From Rossellomorea marisflavi (lineage in GTDB: Bacteria; Bacillota; Bacilli; Bacillales; Bacillaceae_B), in contig NZ_CP047095.1 of NCBI RefSeq assembly GCF_009806575.1, positions 3,972,001-4,036,000 on the forward strand: a DNA stretch of 64,000 bases, given 5' to 3'. Shown here one piece after another: positions 1-7,685 of the stretch. The notes beneath the pieces were generated by a model. The model was not told the DNA's origin, did no database searches, and saw nothing but the letters and a program-made list of their open reading frames with translations. How positions within the stretch are numbered: the first letter of the stretch is position 1; each line of letters starts with the position of its first letter. Both the position numbers and the translations under genes were made by a program.

Positions 1-683
1 AGCATCCTTCTCCAGCGGGAAGGCTGCTTCAGGAGACGGTAGAACCACTCCATGTACACTTTTTGGAATAGTACCGGTGCTCTTTTGACGTGACCGGCCA
101 GGACATCGATGCTGCCGCCGACTCCCATGAAGACCCCTTTTTCCACTTTGGGCAGATTGGCCGCGATCCATTTCTCTTGCCGCGGGAACCCAAGGGCGAC
201 CAGGATGACATCCGGTTTGGTTCGCTGGATGTCTTCAATGATGGTTTCATCGTCATCTTGGAAATAACCGTGATGATGGCCGACAAGATCGAGCTTCGGA
301 TATTTTTCCTTTACATTGCGGACCGCTTTTTCGATGATTTCTGGTTTAGCACCTACAATATAGAAGGAAATGGGGTTTTCATTCCCGAGTGCAAGCAAGT
401 CCTCCATTAGTTCAAAACCAGGCACGCGCTCAATCAGGGGTGTCTTCTTCATCTTTGAGGCGATGATCACACCGATGCCGTCGGGGACGATGATGTCGGC
501 CGTCTTAAGTATGGCGTGGTATTCCCGGTCTTCCCTCGCCTGCATGACGATTTCTGGATTGGCCGTGACCACAAGTGCTTTCTTTTCTTCTTTTATATAC
601 TGATGATAGAGATCATGTACGACCTCGGATTTACGTTGATTCACAAAAGGTACGTCGAGTATGGTGATGGTTTGATTTGTCAT
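1..683 (-). CDS. tagA: TagA/WecG/CpsF-family N-acetylmannosaminyltransferase, partial
   Basis: Membrane-associated GT26 enzyme that adds ManNAc to undecaprenyl-PP-GlcNAc, completing the disaccharide linkage unit of wall teichoic acid. The start is at 683, with an AGAGGT ribosome binding site 8 bases upstream; the 3' end runs off the window, leaving about 227 codons. Visible family features are VVTANPEIVMQA near residue 40, the catalytic-type ADIIVPDGIG, the nucleotide-sugar region VALGFPRQEKW and GVGGSIDVLAG. The protein is still open at the tail KQPSRWRRM. It is divergent from the polymerase operon starting at 946 and lies in the same neighbourhood as tagB-like, tagD and tagGH. Function is assigned by family; the reading frame was obtained by reading the minus strand directly. 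Confidence 0.9.
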   Translation of the reverse strand, partial: MTNQTITILDVPFVNQRKSEVVHDLYHQYIKEEKKALVVTANPEIVMQAREDREYHAILKTADIIVPDGIGVIIASKMKKTPLIERVPGFELMEDLLALGNENPISFYIVGAKPEIIEKAVRNVKEKYPKLDLVGHHHGYFQDDDETIIEDIQRTKPDVILVALGFPRQEKWIAANLPKVEKGVFMGVGGSIDVLAGHVKRAPVLFQKVYMEWFYRLLKQPSRWRRM

Positions 684-945
684 TATCGTGTCTACCTCTC
701 TTGTCGATTCTCCCCTTTATTCTATCCCAGCCGCCCCGCTACTGAAACAGTTATTGTGTTACAACTCCATGACGTTGGAGGAATTTCCGATTCGATTCTA
801 TAATAAGATAGATTGTCGGCGGATGGTTCCATGTCATCAATTTTTTACCATTCCTTTAGGAATCTTTACAAAATGTTAAATAAAACAATAAATTCGTTTA
901 TTAAGCTTATACTAGGAAATAACCTCTCAGAAGGGTGGTCATGTT
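684..945. other. Divergent intergenic region (tagA / polymerase operon)
   Basis: 262 bases of AT-rich sequence between two divergent genes; it must hold promoters for both. A short palindrome ATTCCTTTAGGAAT at about 850-863 is followed by TTTACA (864-869), a possible -35 for the rightward operon with an AT-rich -10 about 17 bases on. No coding frame is supported here. Confidence 0.4.
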
Positions 946-2406
946 TTGTTGTCGAAGCTTCAGCATCTGGTATTGTTGGCGGTCATTGCGCTAGTGGTAC
1001 CTTCCGTATTTACACATCCGGTGGTTGCCTATCTCTCCACCCTCCTTAGCTTATTCTTCATTGCATGGAATAAGAAGAACGGATTGTTGCTCTTATTCAT
1101 ATACTTCCCAATCCGCCCGTTCTTACTAGAATTGAATCCTGGCTTCAAGCTCATGGGCGACTGTCTGCTGATCGTCTTGTTCCTTGCCGCCCTTTACGGG
1201 TTCATCCGGGACCGTGGTTCGTGGAAGACGTATGCCTTTACGGGCTTCATCCTGCTGTTCTGTCTCGTCGGGACGATTGCAGCCTTTCAGACGGGCGTCG
1301 GCCTGTCTGCCATTATCTTTCAGAATCGCGCCTATCTCATCACCTTCCTGATCCTCTTCATCGTCGGTCAGTGGAAGATGAATAAAGAAGATATCGGATA
1401 TTTCCTCCAACTCTCTATCGTGATGGGGTCAATCCTGTCTGTACACGGAATCATCGAGTACCTCTTTTCTAGGACATTTCTTGTTCCGGAGGCATGGACG
1501 AACTGGAATCTGTCCTCTGTAAATGAGATGAGGGTGTACGGCCTGACGGCGAATCCGAACGTACTTGGTACATATTTATCCATCTGTCTCTTTATCACCC
1601 TTTATGTCCTGTCCGTTGCGAAGCGATGGCGGATCCTTTACGTCCTTGCCTCCATCCTGATGCTCGGCACCCTCTGCCTCACCTACTCCAGGGGTTCGAT
1701 CCTGGCATTCGGGATTGCCTTCATCGTCTATGTGCTGTGGAAGAGGGCTTGGAAAATGGGGGCGGGACTGATTCTATCCATTGTATTGGGGCTCTTCCTC
1801 ATCTATTACCCTGCCGGTATTGCACGGGAAGAGATCGACGCCCATACGATCAGCGATGGGCATATGCCCGATGTTCCACAGGAAGAAGTTGAGCCTGACA
1901 GCGCACCGCCGCCGAATGAACGGTCATCCGCATTCTCCAATCGCTTCAAGGAAATATTCTCTGACGACATCATTGAGAAAAGCAGCCAGTGGGGCAGGCT
2001 GTATGTGGTATTCAAGGGGCTTGATATCTATCTCATGAATCCTGTGATCGGGACAGGATTCGGGACGTTCGGGGATTCTGCGACGCTGAGCTACGGGACA
2101 CCGATCGCCGAGAGGTATCAGCTGCCGGACAGGATGTACTCGGATAATCAATACATCCAGCTCCTCGTGCAGACCGGGACACTGGGGACAGTGAGCGTCT
2201 TAGCATTTGTGGTGGCGATCTTCATCATCACGTGGAAGAGGAGAAAAGACCCCATTGCTCCGGTGCTTTTCTGCCTGACCCTGGCGACATTGCTCATGGC
2301 CCTGTTCTATAATGTACTGGAGGAGAAGATTCTTACGCTGTATTTCTACTCCGTACTGGGCTATTTCCTTACGAAAGAAAGGACGCCCCATTCTCTTGAA
2401 AAATGA
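946..2406 (+). CDS. O-antigen ligase/polymerase (Wzy_C) family membrane protein
   Basis: 486-aa polytopic membrane protein of the O-antigen ligase/polymerase superfamily, which joins lipid-linked glycan repeat units outside the membrane (B. subtilis TuaE, the teichuronic acid polymerase, is a member of similar length). The start is TTG at 946, seven bases after AAGGGTGG; ATG at 941 is out of frame. About a dozen hydrophobic helices are visible. The superfamily motifs are GLTANPNVLGTY near residue 205, LTYSRGS near 245, and a large external loop before GTGFGTFGD and SDNQYIQLLVQTG. It is first in an operon: ten bases separate it from the flippase gene, which is followed closely by a GT4 gene. 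The exact polymer cannot be told from sequence. Confidence 0.82.
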   Translation: MLSKLQHLVLLAVIALVVPSVFTHPVVAYLSTLLSLFFIAWNKKNGLLLLFIYFPIRPFLLELNPGFKLMGDCLLIVLFLAALYGFIRDRGSWKTYAFTGFILLFCLVGTIAAFQTGVGLSAIIFQNRAYLITFLILFIVGQWKMNKEDIGYFLQLSIVMGSILSVHGIIEYLFSRTFLVPEAWTNWNLSSVNEMRVYGLTANPNVLGTYLSICLFITLYVLSVAKRWRILYVLASILMLGTLCLTYSRGSILAFGIAFIVYVLWKRAWKMGAGLILSIVLGLFLIYYPAGIAREEIDAHTISDGHMPDVPQEEVEPDSAPPPNERSSAFSNRFKEIFSDDIIEKSSQWGRLYVVFKGLDIYLMNPVIGTGFGTFGDSATLSYGTPIAERYQLPDRMYSDNQYIQLLVQTGTLGTVSVLAFVVAIFIITWKRRKDPIAPVLFCLTLATLLMALFYNVLEEKILTLYFYSVLGYFLTKERTPHSLEK

Positions 2407-2415
2407 GGAATTCAT

Positions 2416-3936
2416 ATGAAATCGCTCATCAAAGCCGTCGGGCTTGTCACAATCATCTCCGGTCTTGGAAAACTGCTCGGATTCGCACGGGAGAGCATCA
2501 TTGCCGCGTACTTCGGCACATCTGACGTAGCAGACGTGTTCTTCGTCTCGAGTCTTGTCCCGACCCTGCTCTTCACAGCGATCGGGACGGCAATTCAGGC
2601 AGGGACGATTCCGCTCTTCATGGAAGCACGTGAGAGAAGCAAGAGGGAATCTCGGGAGCTCATGAGTCTCCTCGGCACGTTTTTCCTTGTCATTTCCATC
2701 GCCTTCATCGCAGTGACGCTCCTCTTCACGGAGCCGCTCATGAAGTTGATGGCACCGGGCTTCACCCCGGGTCAGCTCGATCTAACGGTGGATCTTACGC
2801 GCATCATGATCCCAAGTATGATCTTCCTGACGTTGACGGCGATCTCGACAGGAGTGCTGAATGCCAACAAGCAGTTCGTCCTGCCGGCGTTCACGTCGAC
2901 GGTGCAGAATGTGGTCATCATCCTGGCGACCGTCCTCCTTACGAATACATACGGCGTGTACGGGCTCGCCGCCGGTGTCCTCATGGGTGCTGCCGGACAG
3001 TTCTTCATCCAGTATCCTTCGTTCAGGAAAGAAGGGATCGGATTCAATTTCGCCTTCAAGGAAAACAAGGAGCAGATCAAACGCATCATGATCCTGTTCT
3101 ATCCGATCATCATCGCGGCGATTTCCATCCAGCTGAACAGCCTGGTGGACCGCATGGTGTCATCGGGACTCGAAACGGGAAGCGTCTCGGCTCTGAATTA
3201 CGGGAACCGGCTTCTCTGGCTCCCCCTCAGCGTGATCCTGACGCCGCTGATCACGGTACTTTACCCGTCACTCGTGGAAGGAGCACTCGAGAGCTACAAG
3301 CGATTTTTCACCATCATACATAAAGGGACGGCGATCATCCTGTTTGCCGGACTACCCTTCACGGTGCTGCTTGCCGTGAGTGGGGATGACCTGATCCGTC
3401 TGGCCTTCGAGCGGGGAAGCTTCGATGCGGGTGCAACCTCCATCACCTTCCAGGCCCTCTTCTATTACGGGATCGGCCTTGTCTTCTTTGCCCTCAGGGA
3501 CTTTCTGATGAACGGGTTCTACGCCTTGAAGAAGACGAAGATCGCCATGTACTCTTGTCTCGGTGCGGTCGCGGCCAACGTGGTCCTGAGCATCATCCTG
3601 GCAAGGTTCATGGGTGTCGGAGGGATCGCCCTCGCATCGAGCATCTCCATGCTCATCCAGTGCATCGTGCTCTTCAGCTATTTGCTGAAGGGATACGAAG
3701 AAAAGAAAACCTACTCAAAACGACTCGGAAAAGAATCAGGTAAGCTCCTCCTCACGACGGCAGGAGCTGCAGCAGGGGCGCTTGCGACAAAGGCCTTGCT
3801 CGCAAATGACCTGAACATCATCATCCATACGGCGATCATGACCGCCGTCATCTTCATCATCTATTGTATGCTGGCCTTCCTCTTCAAGGTACAGGCCGTA
3901 TCACCGCTCACCCAAAAGCTGAAAAGGAGCCGATAA
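2416..3936 (+). CDS. MurJ/MviN-family lipid flippase
   Basis: 506-aa integral membrane protein of the MOP exporter superfamily, MurJ branch, which flips undecaprenyl-linked glycans across the membrane. The N-terminus (VGLVTIISGLGKLLGFARES, then AAYFGTSDVADVFFVSSL) is a typical MurJ TM1-TM2 region with conserved charged residues in the lumen, and about 14 helices follow. It lies ten bases after the polymerase gene and only two bases before the GT4 start, so all three are probably co-transcribed. In that context it may export the repeat unit of an accessory cell-wall polymer rather than act as the main lipid II flippase; Bacillaceae often carry several paralogues. Family assignment is firm, substrate is inferred. 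Confidence 0.85.
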   Translation: MKSLIKAVGLVTIISGLGKLLGFARESIIAAYFGTSDVADVFFVSSLVPTLLFTAIGTAIQAGTIPLFMEARERSKRESRELMSLLGTFFLVISIAFIAVTLLFTEPLMKLMAPGFTPGQLDLTVDLTRIMIPSMIFLTLTAISTGVLNANKQFVLPAFTSTVQNVVIILATVLLTNTYGVYGLAAGVLMGAAGQFFIQYPSFRKEGIGFNFAFKENKEQIKRIMILFYPIIIAAISIQLNSLVDRMVSSGLETGSVSALNYGNRLLWLPLSVILTPLITVLYPSLVEGALESYKRFFTIIHKGTAIILFAGLPFTVLLAVSGDDLIRLAFERGSFDAGATSITFQALFYYGIGLVFFALRDFLMNGFYALKKTKIAMYSCLGAVAANVVLSIILARFMGVGGIALASSISMLIQCIVLFSYLLKGYEEKKTYSKRLGKESGKLLLTTAGAAAGALATKALLANDLNIIIHTAIMTAVIFIIYCMLAFLFKVQAVSPLTQKLKRSR

Positions 3937-3938
3937 CC

Positions 3939-5111
3939 ATGAAGATCCTTTTATCCACCATATTCGAATACCCCCACGAGGGCGGCCTCTCCACCCATGT
4001 GGCGACACTCAAGAACGGACTCGAGGCCCTCGGGCACCATGTGGACGTCCTTTCCTTCACCAACCTGAATCCACTCGTGCGAAAAGCATACGCCCAGGCA
4101 CCGGGATTCATCGCGAGTAAGATCAAACCTGGGTCCGGCCAGCTCATGAACGATCAAAACCGGATGACGCTTATCCACAAAGAAATGAACAAGCTCAAAG
4201 GACAGTACGATGTCGTGAACACCCAGGATGTTTATGCCACATTGGCAGCGGAAGGAACCGGGACCCCCGTCGTGGAGACGGTACACGGCTACTATTCCTT
4301 CGAGGCCATCAGCCGAGGAGCGATCGCAGAAGGCAGCAAGGAAGACATCACCGTCAGAGAGCGCGAAAAAAGGGCCTACACCCTCGCTGACGAAGTCGTC
4401 ACCGTCGATCAGCGGATCAAGGAGTATGTGAAGTCCATGTCAGGGGTTGAAGCGACAGCCATCAAGAATTTCATCGATGTGGAAGACTTCGACCCGGGGA
4501 AACTTGATCTGTCAGGCATACGGGAGGAATTCGGCATCCCGGCAGATAAGAAGATGCTTTTCGTCCCAAGGAGGATGACGGAGAAAAACGGGGTCATCTA
4601 TCCGACCCTTGCCCTCAGGAAGGTCCTTGACCGCCATCCTGATACCGTCCTCGTCTATGCAGGGACCGGTGAACAGATGCCCGCCATCAAAAGGGAAGTC
4701 GAAAAGCAGGGCCTTGATGGAGATGTCCTTCTCCTTGGCACGGTGCCTCATGAAAAGATGAAGTATCTGTACGGGACGTCGGACGTCGTCCTCGTGCCGA
4801 GCGTCCATTCCTACGGTGTCGAAGAGGCTACCTCGATTTCCGCCCTGGAAGCGATGGGTTCACGATCCCCTGTCATCGCCGGCGCCGTCGGCGGTCTGAA
4901 GGAAATCATCGAGCACGAGAAGGACGGTCTCCTCGTGACGGAGAAGGATGTGGACGGCCTTTCCGAAGCGATCCTGAAGGTATTGGACTCAACCACATTC
5001 GCCGAACAGCTCGCCCGGAACGCCCGGACGAAGATTGAGCAGATGTACTCCCATCACTCCGCCGCCGCACGGTTTGAAGAGATTTATATGAAAGCCGCCA
5101 ACAAGGCTTGA
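3939..5111 (+). CDS. Glycosyltransferase family 4 (GT-B)
   Basis: 390-aa GT-B retaining glycosyltransferase. The start is ATG 3939, which has AAGGAG ten bases upstream; a longer in-frame extension into the flippase gene has no ribosome binding site. The N-terminus MKILLSTIFEYPHEGGLSTH has the glycine-rich acceptor-domain loop. The C-terminal donor domain carries FVPRRMTEKNGVIYPTLAL and the E-x7-E type segment VEEATSISALEAMGSRSPVI, which binds the sugar nucleotide. Third gene of the polymerase-flippase-GT operon, ending at a strong intrinsic terminator that overlaps its stop codon. Sugar specificity is unknown. Confidence 0.88.
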   Translation: MKILLSTIFEYPHEGGLSTHVATLKNGLEALGHHVDVLSFTNLNPLVRKAYAQAPGFIASKIKPGSGQLMNDQNRMTLIHKEMNKLKGQYDVVNTQDVYATLAAEGTGTPVVETVHGYYSFEAISRGAIAEGSKEDITVREREKRAYTLADEVVTVDQRIKEYVKSMSGVEATAIKNFIDVEDFDPGKLDLSGIREEFGIPADKKMLFVPRRMTEKNGVIYPTLALRKVLDRHPDTVLVYAGTGEQMPAIKREVEKQGLDGDVLLLGTVPHEKMKYLYGTSDVVLVPSVHSYGVEEATSISALEAMGSRSPVIAGAVGGLKEIIEHEKDGLLVTEKDVDGLSEAILKVLDSTTFAEQLARNARTKIEQMYSHHSAAARFEEIYMKAANKA

Positions 5112-5133
5112 GCCCATCGCTCAAGCCTTTTCT
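5103..5133 (+). terminator. Rho-independent terminator of the polymerase operon
   Basis: Perfect 11-bp stem AAGGCTTGAGC / GCTCAAGCCTT around a five-base loop, followed by TTCTT. The stop codon of the GT4 gene lies inside the left arm. Confidence 0.9.
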
Positions 5134-5198
5134 TATGGCGTATAATCCCAAAGGGGAAATCATACACTAATTCCTATACTCTATTGGGATGTGACTGT

Positions 5199-6970
5199 AT
5201 GCGTACGCTTCGAAACCCACTCACTTACATAAATGAACTCCTGTATATCCTGCTCTTCTTCAAAGTGATCCTGTTTCACACGTTCACCGATACCCCCTTA
5301 TCAAGCGGTGTCTTTTCCACCTCCATCGGTTTCCTTCTTGCCTGCTACGGCCTGTCATTCTTGTTCAGCGGGAAATGGCGTCTTGCATTCAGCGGACTGA
5401 TTTCCCTCCTTGTGTCCTTCGTCTTCCTATCGAATGCGGTGTACCTGGATTACTACAGCTCCCCCATCACCCTGTCGATCTTCGGGCAGATGGCCAACCT
5501 CGGTGGACTCGGCGATAGCATCACGTATCTGTTCAAGCTCCGGTACCTGCTCTTTGTGGCCGACCTGGTCATTCTTCCTTTCTTCCTTTGGAGCAAGTTT
5601 CGCTACACGAAAAAAAGAGAGATGGTAAAGGGCGTGATACCCTTTCTCATCCTCGGTCTCCTCTTCCTGGTCATGAAGCCCGCAAAGCTCATGTTCGTTG
5701 ACGGCATGGAGAACCCGGTCCAGGCCTACGATTCTCTGGATCACGTTGTCCAATACGGCCTCATCGGCCATCACATGCTGGATTCGTATTCCTACATCAG
5801 GGACCGGAACTACAAGCTGACTGCCGATGACAGGAAGCGGATCGGAACGGCCTTCGCTGCTGAACGTGACCCGGCCGATCACCCTTATAAGGCCTACGGG
5901 AAAGATAAGAATCTCATCATGATCCAGGTGGAGTCCCTCCAAAGCTTCGTCCTGAACGAAGAGATCGGAGGCAAGGAAATCACCCCGACCATGAACCGGA
6001 TGCTGAAGCACAGCCTGTCCTTCCCGCACTTTTACGCCCAGACGATCGCAGGGAATAGCTCTGACGCCGAATTCCTGACGCAAACCGCCCTATACCCTTT
6101 AAAGTCCGGATCGGTCTTCTTCCGCTATCCGTCCAATACGTACCACAGCATCGGAAACTCACTCAAAGAGGACGGGTATTCGACCCTCGGCGTCCATGCA
6201 GACGAGAAGACGTTCTGGAACCGTCATCTGATGTATCCGTCCCTCGGCTTTGAGGACTACAAGACCATCGAACAGTTCCCCCAAAAAGAACTCGTCGGAA
6301 TGGGCGTCGGCGATAAAGAAATGTTCACGGAGACAGCCGGCACATTGAAGGAGCAGCCTTCCCCTTTTACTCCCTGATCGTCACCCTGACCAATCACATG
6401 CCGTATGATCTTCCTGTGGAGAAGAAGTCCCTCTCCCTCCCCAAGGAAGTGAACGGTACGTTGCTTGGGGATTATCTCCAGACCGTACGCTATACCGATG
6501 AAGCCCTCGGGCTGTTTTTAAAGGAACTGGAATCCGATGGACTGCTTGAGGACTCCATCATCGTGCTGTACGGCGATCACAACGGGATCTTCGAGCGTGA
6601 TAAGTCCCTGATCGAGAAATGGAAGGGCAAATCGATCTCTACCGAGGAATGGTACCGGGAATACGCCACTGTGCCGTTCATGATCTACAACCCAGGCATA
6701 AAAGGAAAGGAAATCGATGCGTATGGCGGCCAGGTGGATGTGTACCCGACGATTGCCTCCATCATGGGGACCTCCTACACATCGGGGCTCGGTGAAAACC
6801 TTCTTGGTTCACCGTCCGGGACCGTCGTGATCCCGAGCGGCGGGTATGTGACGAAGTCTTTGATGATCGGGAAGGACAGGATTGTGGAAGGGCTGGGAGC
6901 GCAGGAGCAGGAAATGCTGAATACTTCGGAGCTGATTATTAAAGGGGATTTTTTGCATGGTAATGAATAA
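5199..6970 (+). pseudogene. LtaS-family sulfatase (LTA synthase/primase type), frameshifted
   Basis: LTA synthase family protein: an N-terminal block of about five membrane helices (residues 1-165) followed by an extracellular sulfatase-type domain that transfers glycerol phosphate from phosphatidylglycerol. The first part reads to a stop at 6375-6377 and the rest continues in another frame from about 6359 (FPFYSLIVTLTNHMPYDL). Restoring one base in the run CCTTCCCCTTTT (6357-6368) gives a continuous protein of about 590 aa, the usual family length. Seen: DKNLIMIQVESLQSF (metal-site Glu), NSSDAEFLTQTALYPL and YGDHNGIF. The residue at the position of the LtaS catalytic Thr appears to be Ser. 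The start is ATG 5199 with only a weak GGGATGTG upstream. Whether the break is real or a sequence error cannot be decided here. Confidence 0.8.
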
Positions 6971-7320
6971 GCACAAGCAACAGAGGTTTCACTACCAAAT
7001 TTCGCAATTAGATACAAGGATATAATGACAGGGGGTTAAAATGGATCAACAACAAACAGCTCGGCGACCGCCGCTTTCGTTTTAAACGTACGACCCATAC
7101 TCTAGGTCCATTGGCAGAAAGAGATGACTGTCAATTTAGGCCAATGCAATCGCCTTGAATTCACACAAGGATGGGATGATTACAATATCAAACTTACACC
7201 GACCGTTATCCATTTTGAAAACGACAAAGAAATGGGAGGATTGAAAGGTAGCAATCTAAGGAAGATTTCGCATCCTTCTTCAAAGAGTTCCCCCCAACCA
7301 ATAATCTGTTTTTTATTAAT

Positions 7321-7350
7321 ATGCCCAAGAATCACTGGGCATTTTTTATT
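7321..7350 (+). terminator. Rho-independent terminator in a gene-poor stretch
   Basis: ATGCCCA / TGGGCAT stem with an eight-base loop followed by TTTTTATTTTATT. No upstream gene within 350 bases is supported, so a small or decayed transcript probably ends here. Confidence 0.75.
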
Positions 7351-7591
7351 TTATTGTTTTAACTCTTCACATCAAATTACACACCCTTTTCGACTACGCA
7401 TCTTTCGTCTTATTTTCACAATATTCGACATTATCCTTCATATTGAATTTATATCTTAAGACTCACTTCTTTAGGACCTTATATTGAAATACTTATGTTA
7501 AATTTCCAGACTTATATATAAATATAATTAAACACAAGGGCAAAAAGAATTATTTTACGAAGTGCTTTTTACCATAATGACCATACTATTC

Positions 7592-7603
7592 TATGTCGAC
7601 ATA
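7592..7603. promoter_or_regulatory. Perfect 12-bp palindrome upstream of the glucosaminidase gene
   Basis: TATGTCGACATA, nested within an outer interrupted repeat TATTCTA...TAGAATA (7588-7614) and flanked by ACCATA/TATGGT. It lies about 85 bases before the start codon, just upstream of a plausible promoter TTGTCA (about 7618) with 17-bp spacing to TAGATT. It may be an operator; the regulator is unknown. Confidence 0.45.
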
Positions 7604-7685
7604 TGGTAGAATAACTTTGTCATATAAGTAATTATTTTGTAGATTACTTAACTATTAACTATAATGGAGGGATTATCAAACGCGT

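Larger units (their letters stand above)
6971..7685. other. Long AT-rich intergenic region with remnants
   Basis: 715 bases without a convincing gene. An SD-like AGGGGGTTAAA with ATG at 7041 leads only to a 14-codon frame; another frame over 7041-7160 and a frame from 7124 read through a terminator and match nothing I recognise, so this may be gene debris. From about 7340 the sequence is very AT-rich and carries palindromes in front of the glucosaminidase gene. Confidence 0.5.

Noticed and set aside
5427..6083. 218-codon minus frame antisense to the LtaS-like gene
   Set aside because: Composition is that of a codon shadow; the plus frame has sulfatase motifs.
7124..7459. 111-codon plus frame
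   Set aside because: It runs through a clear terminator and becomes AT-driven hydrophobic sequence; no recognisable domain.
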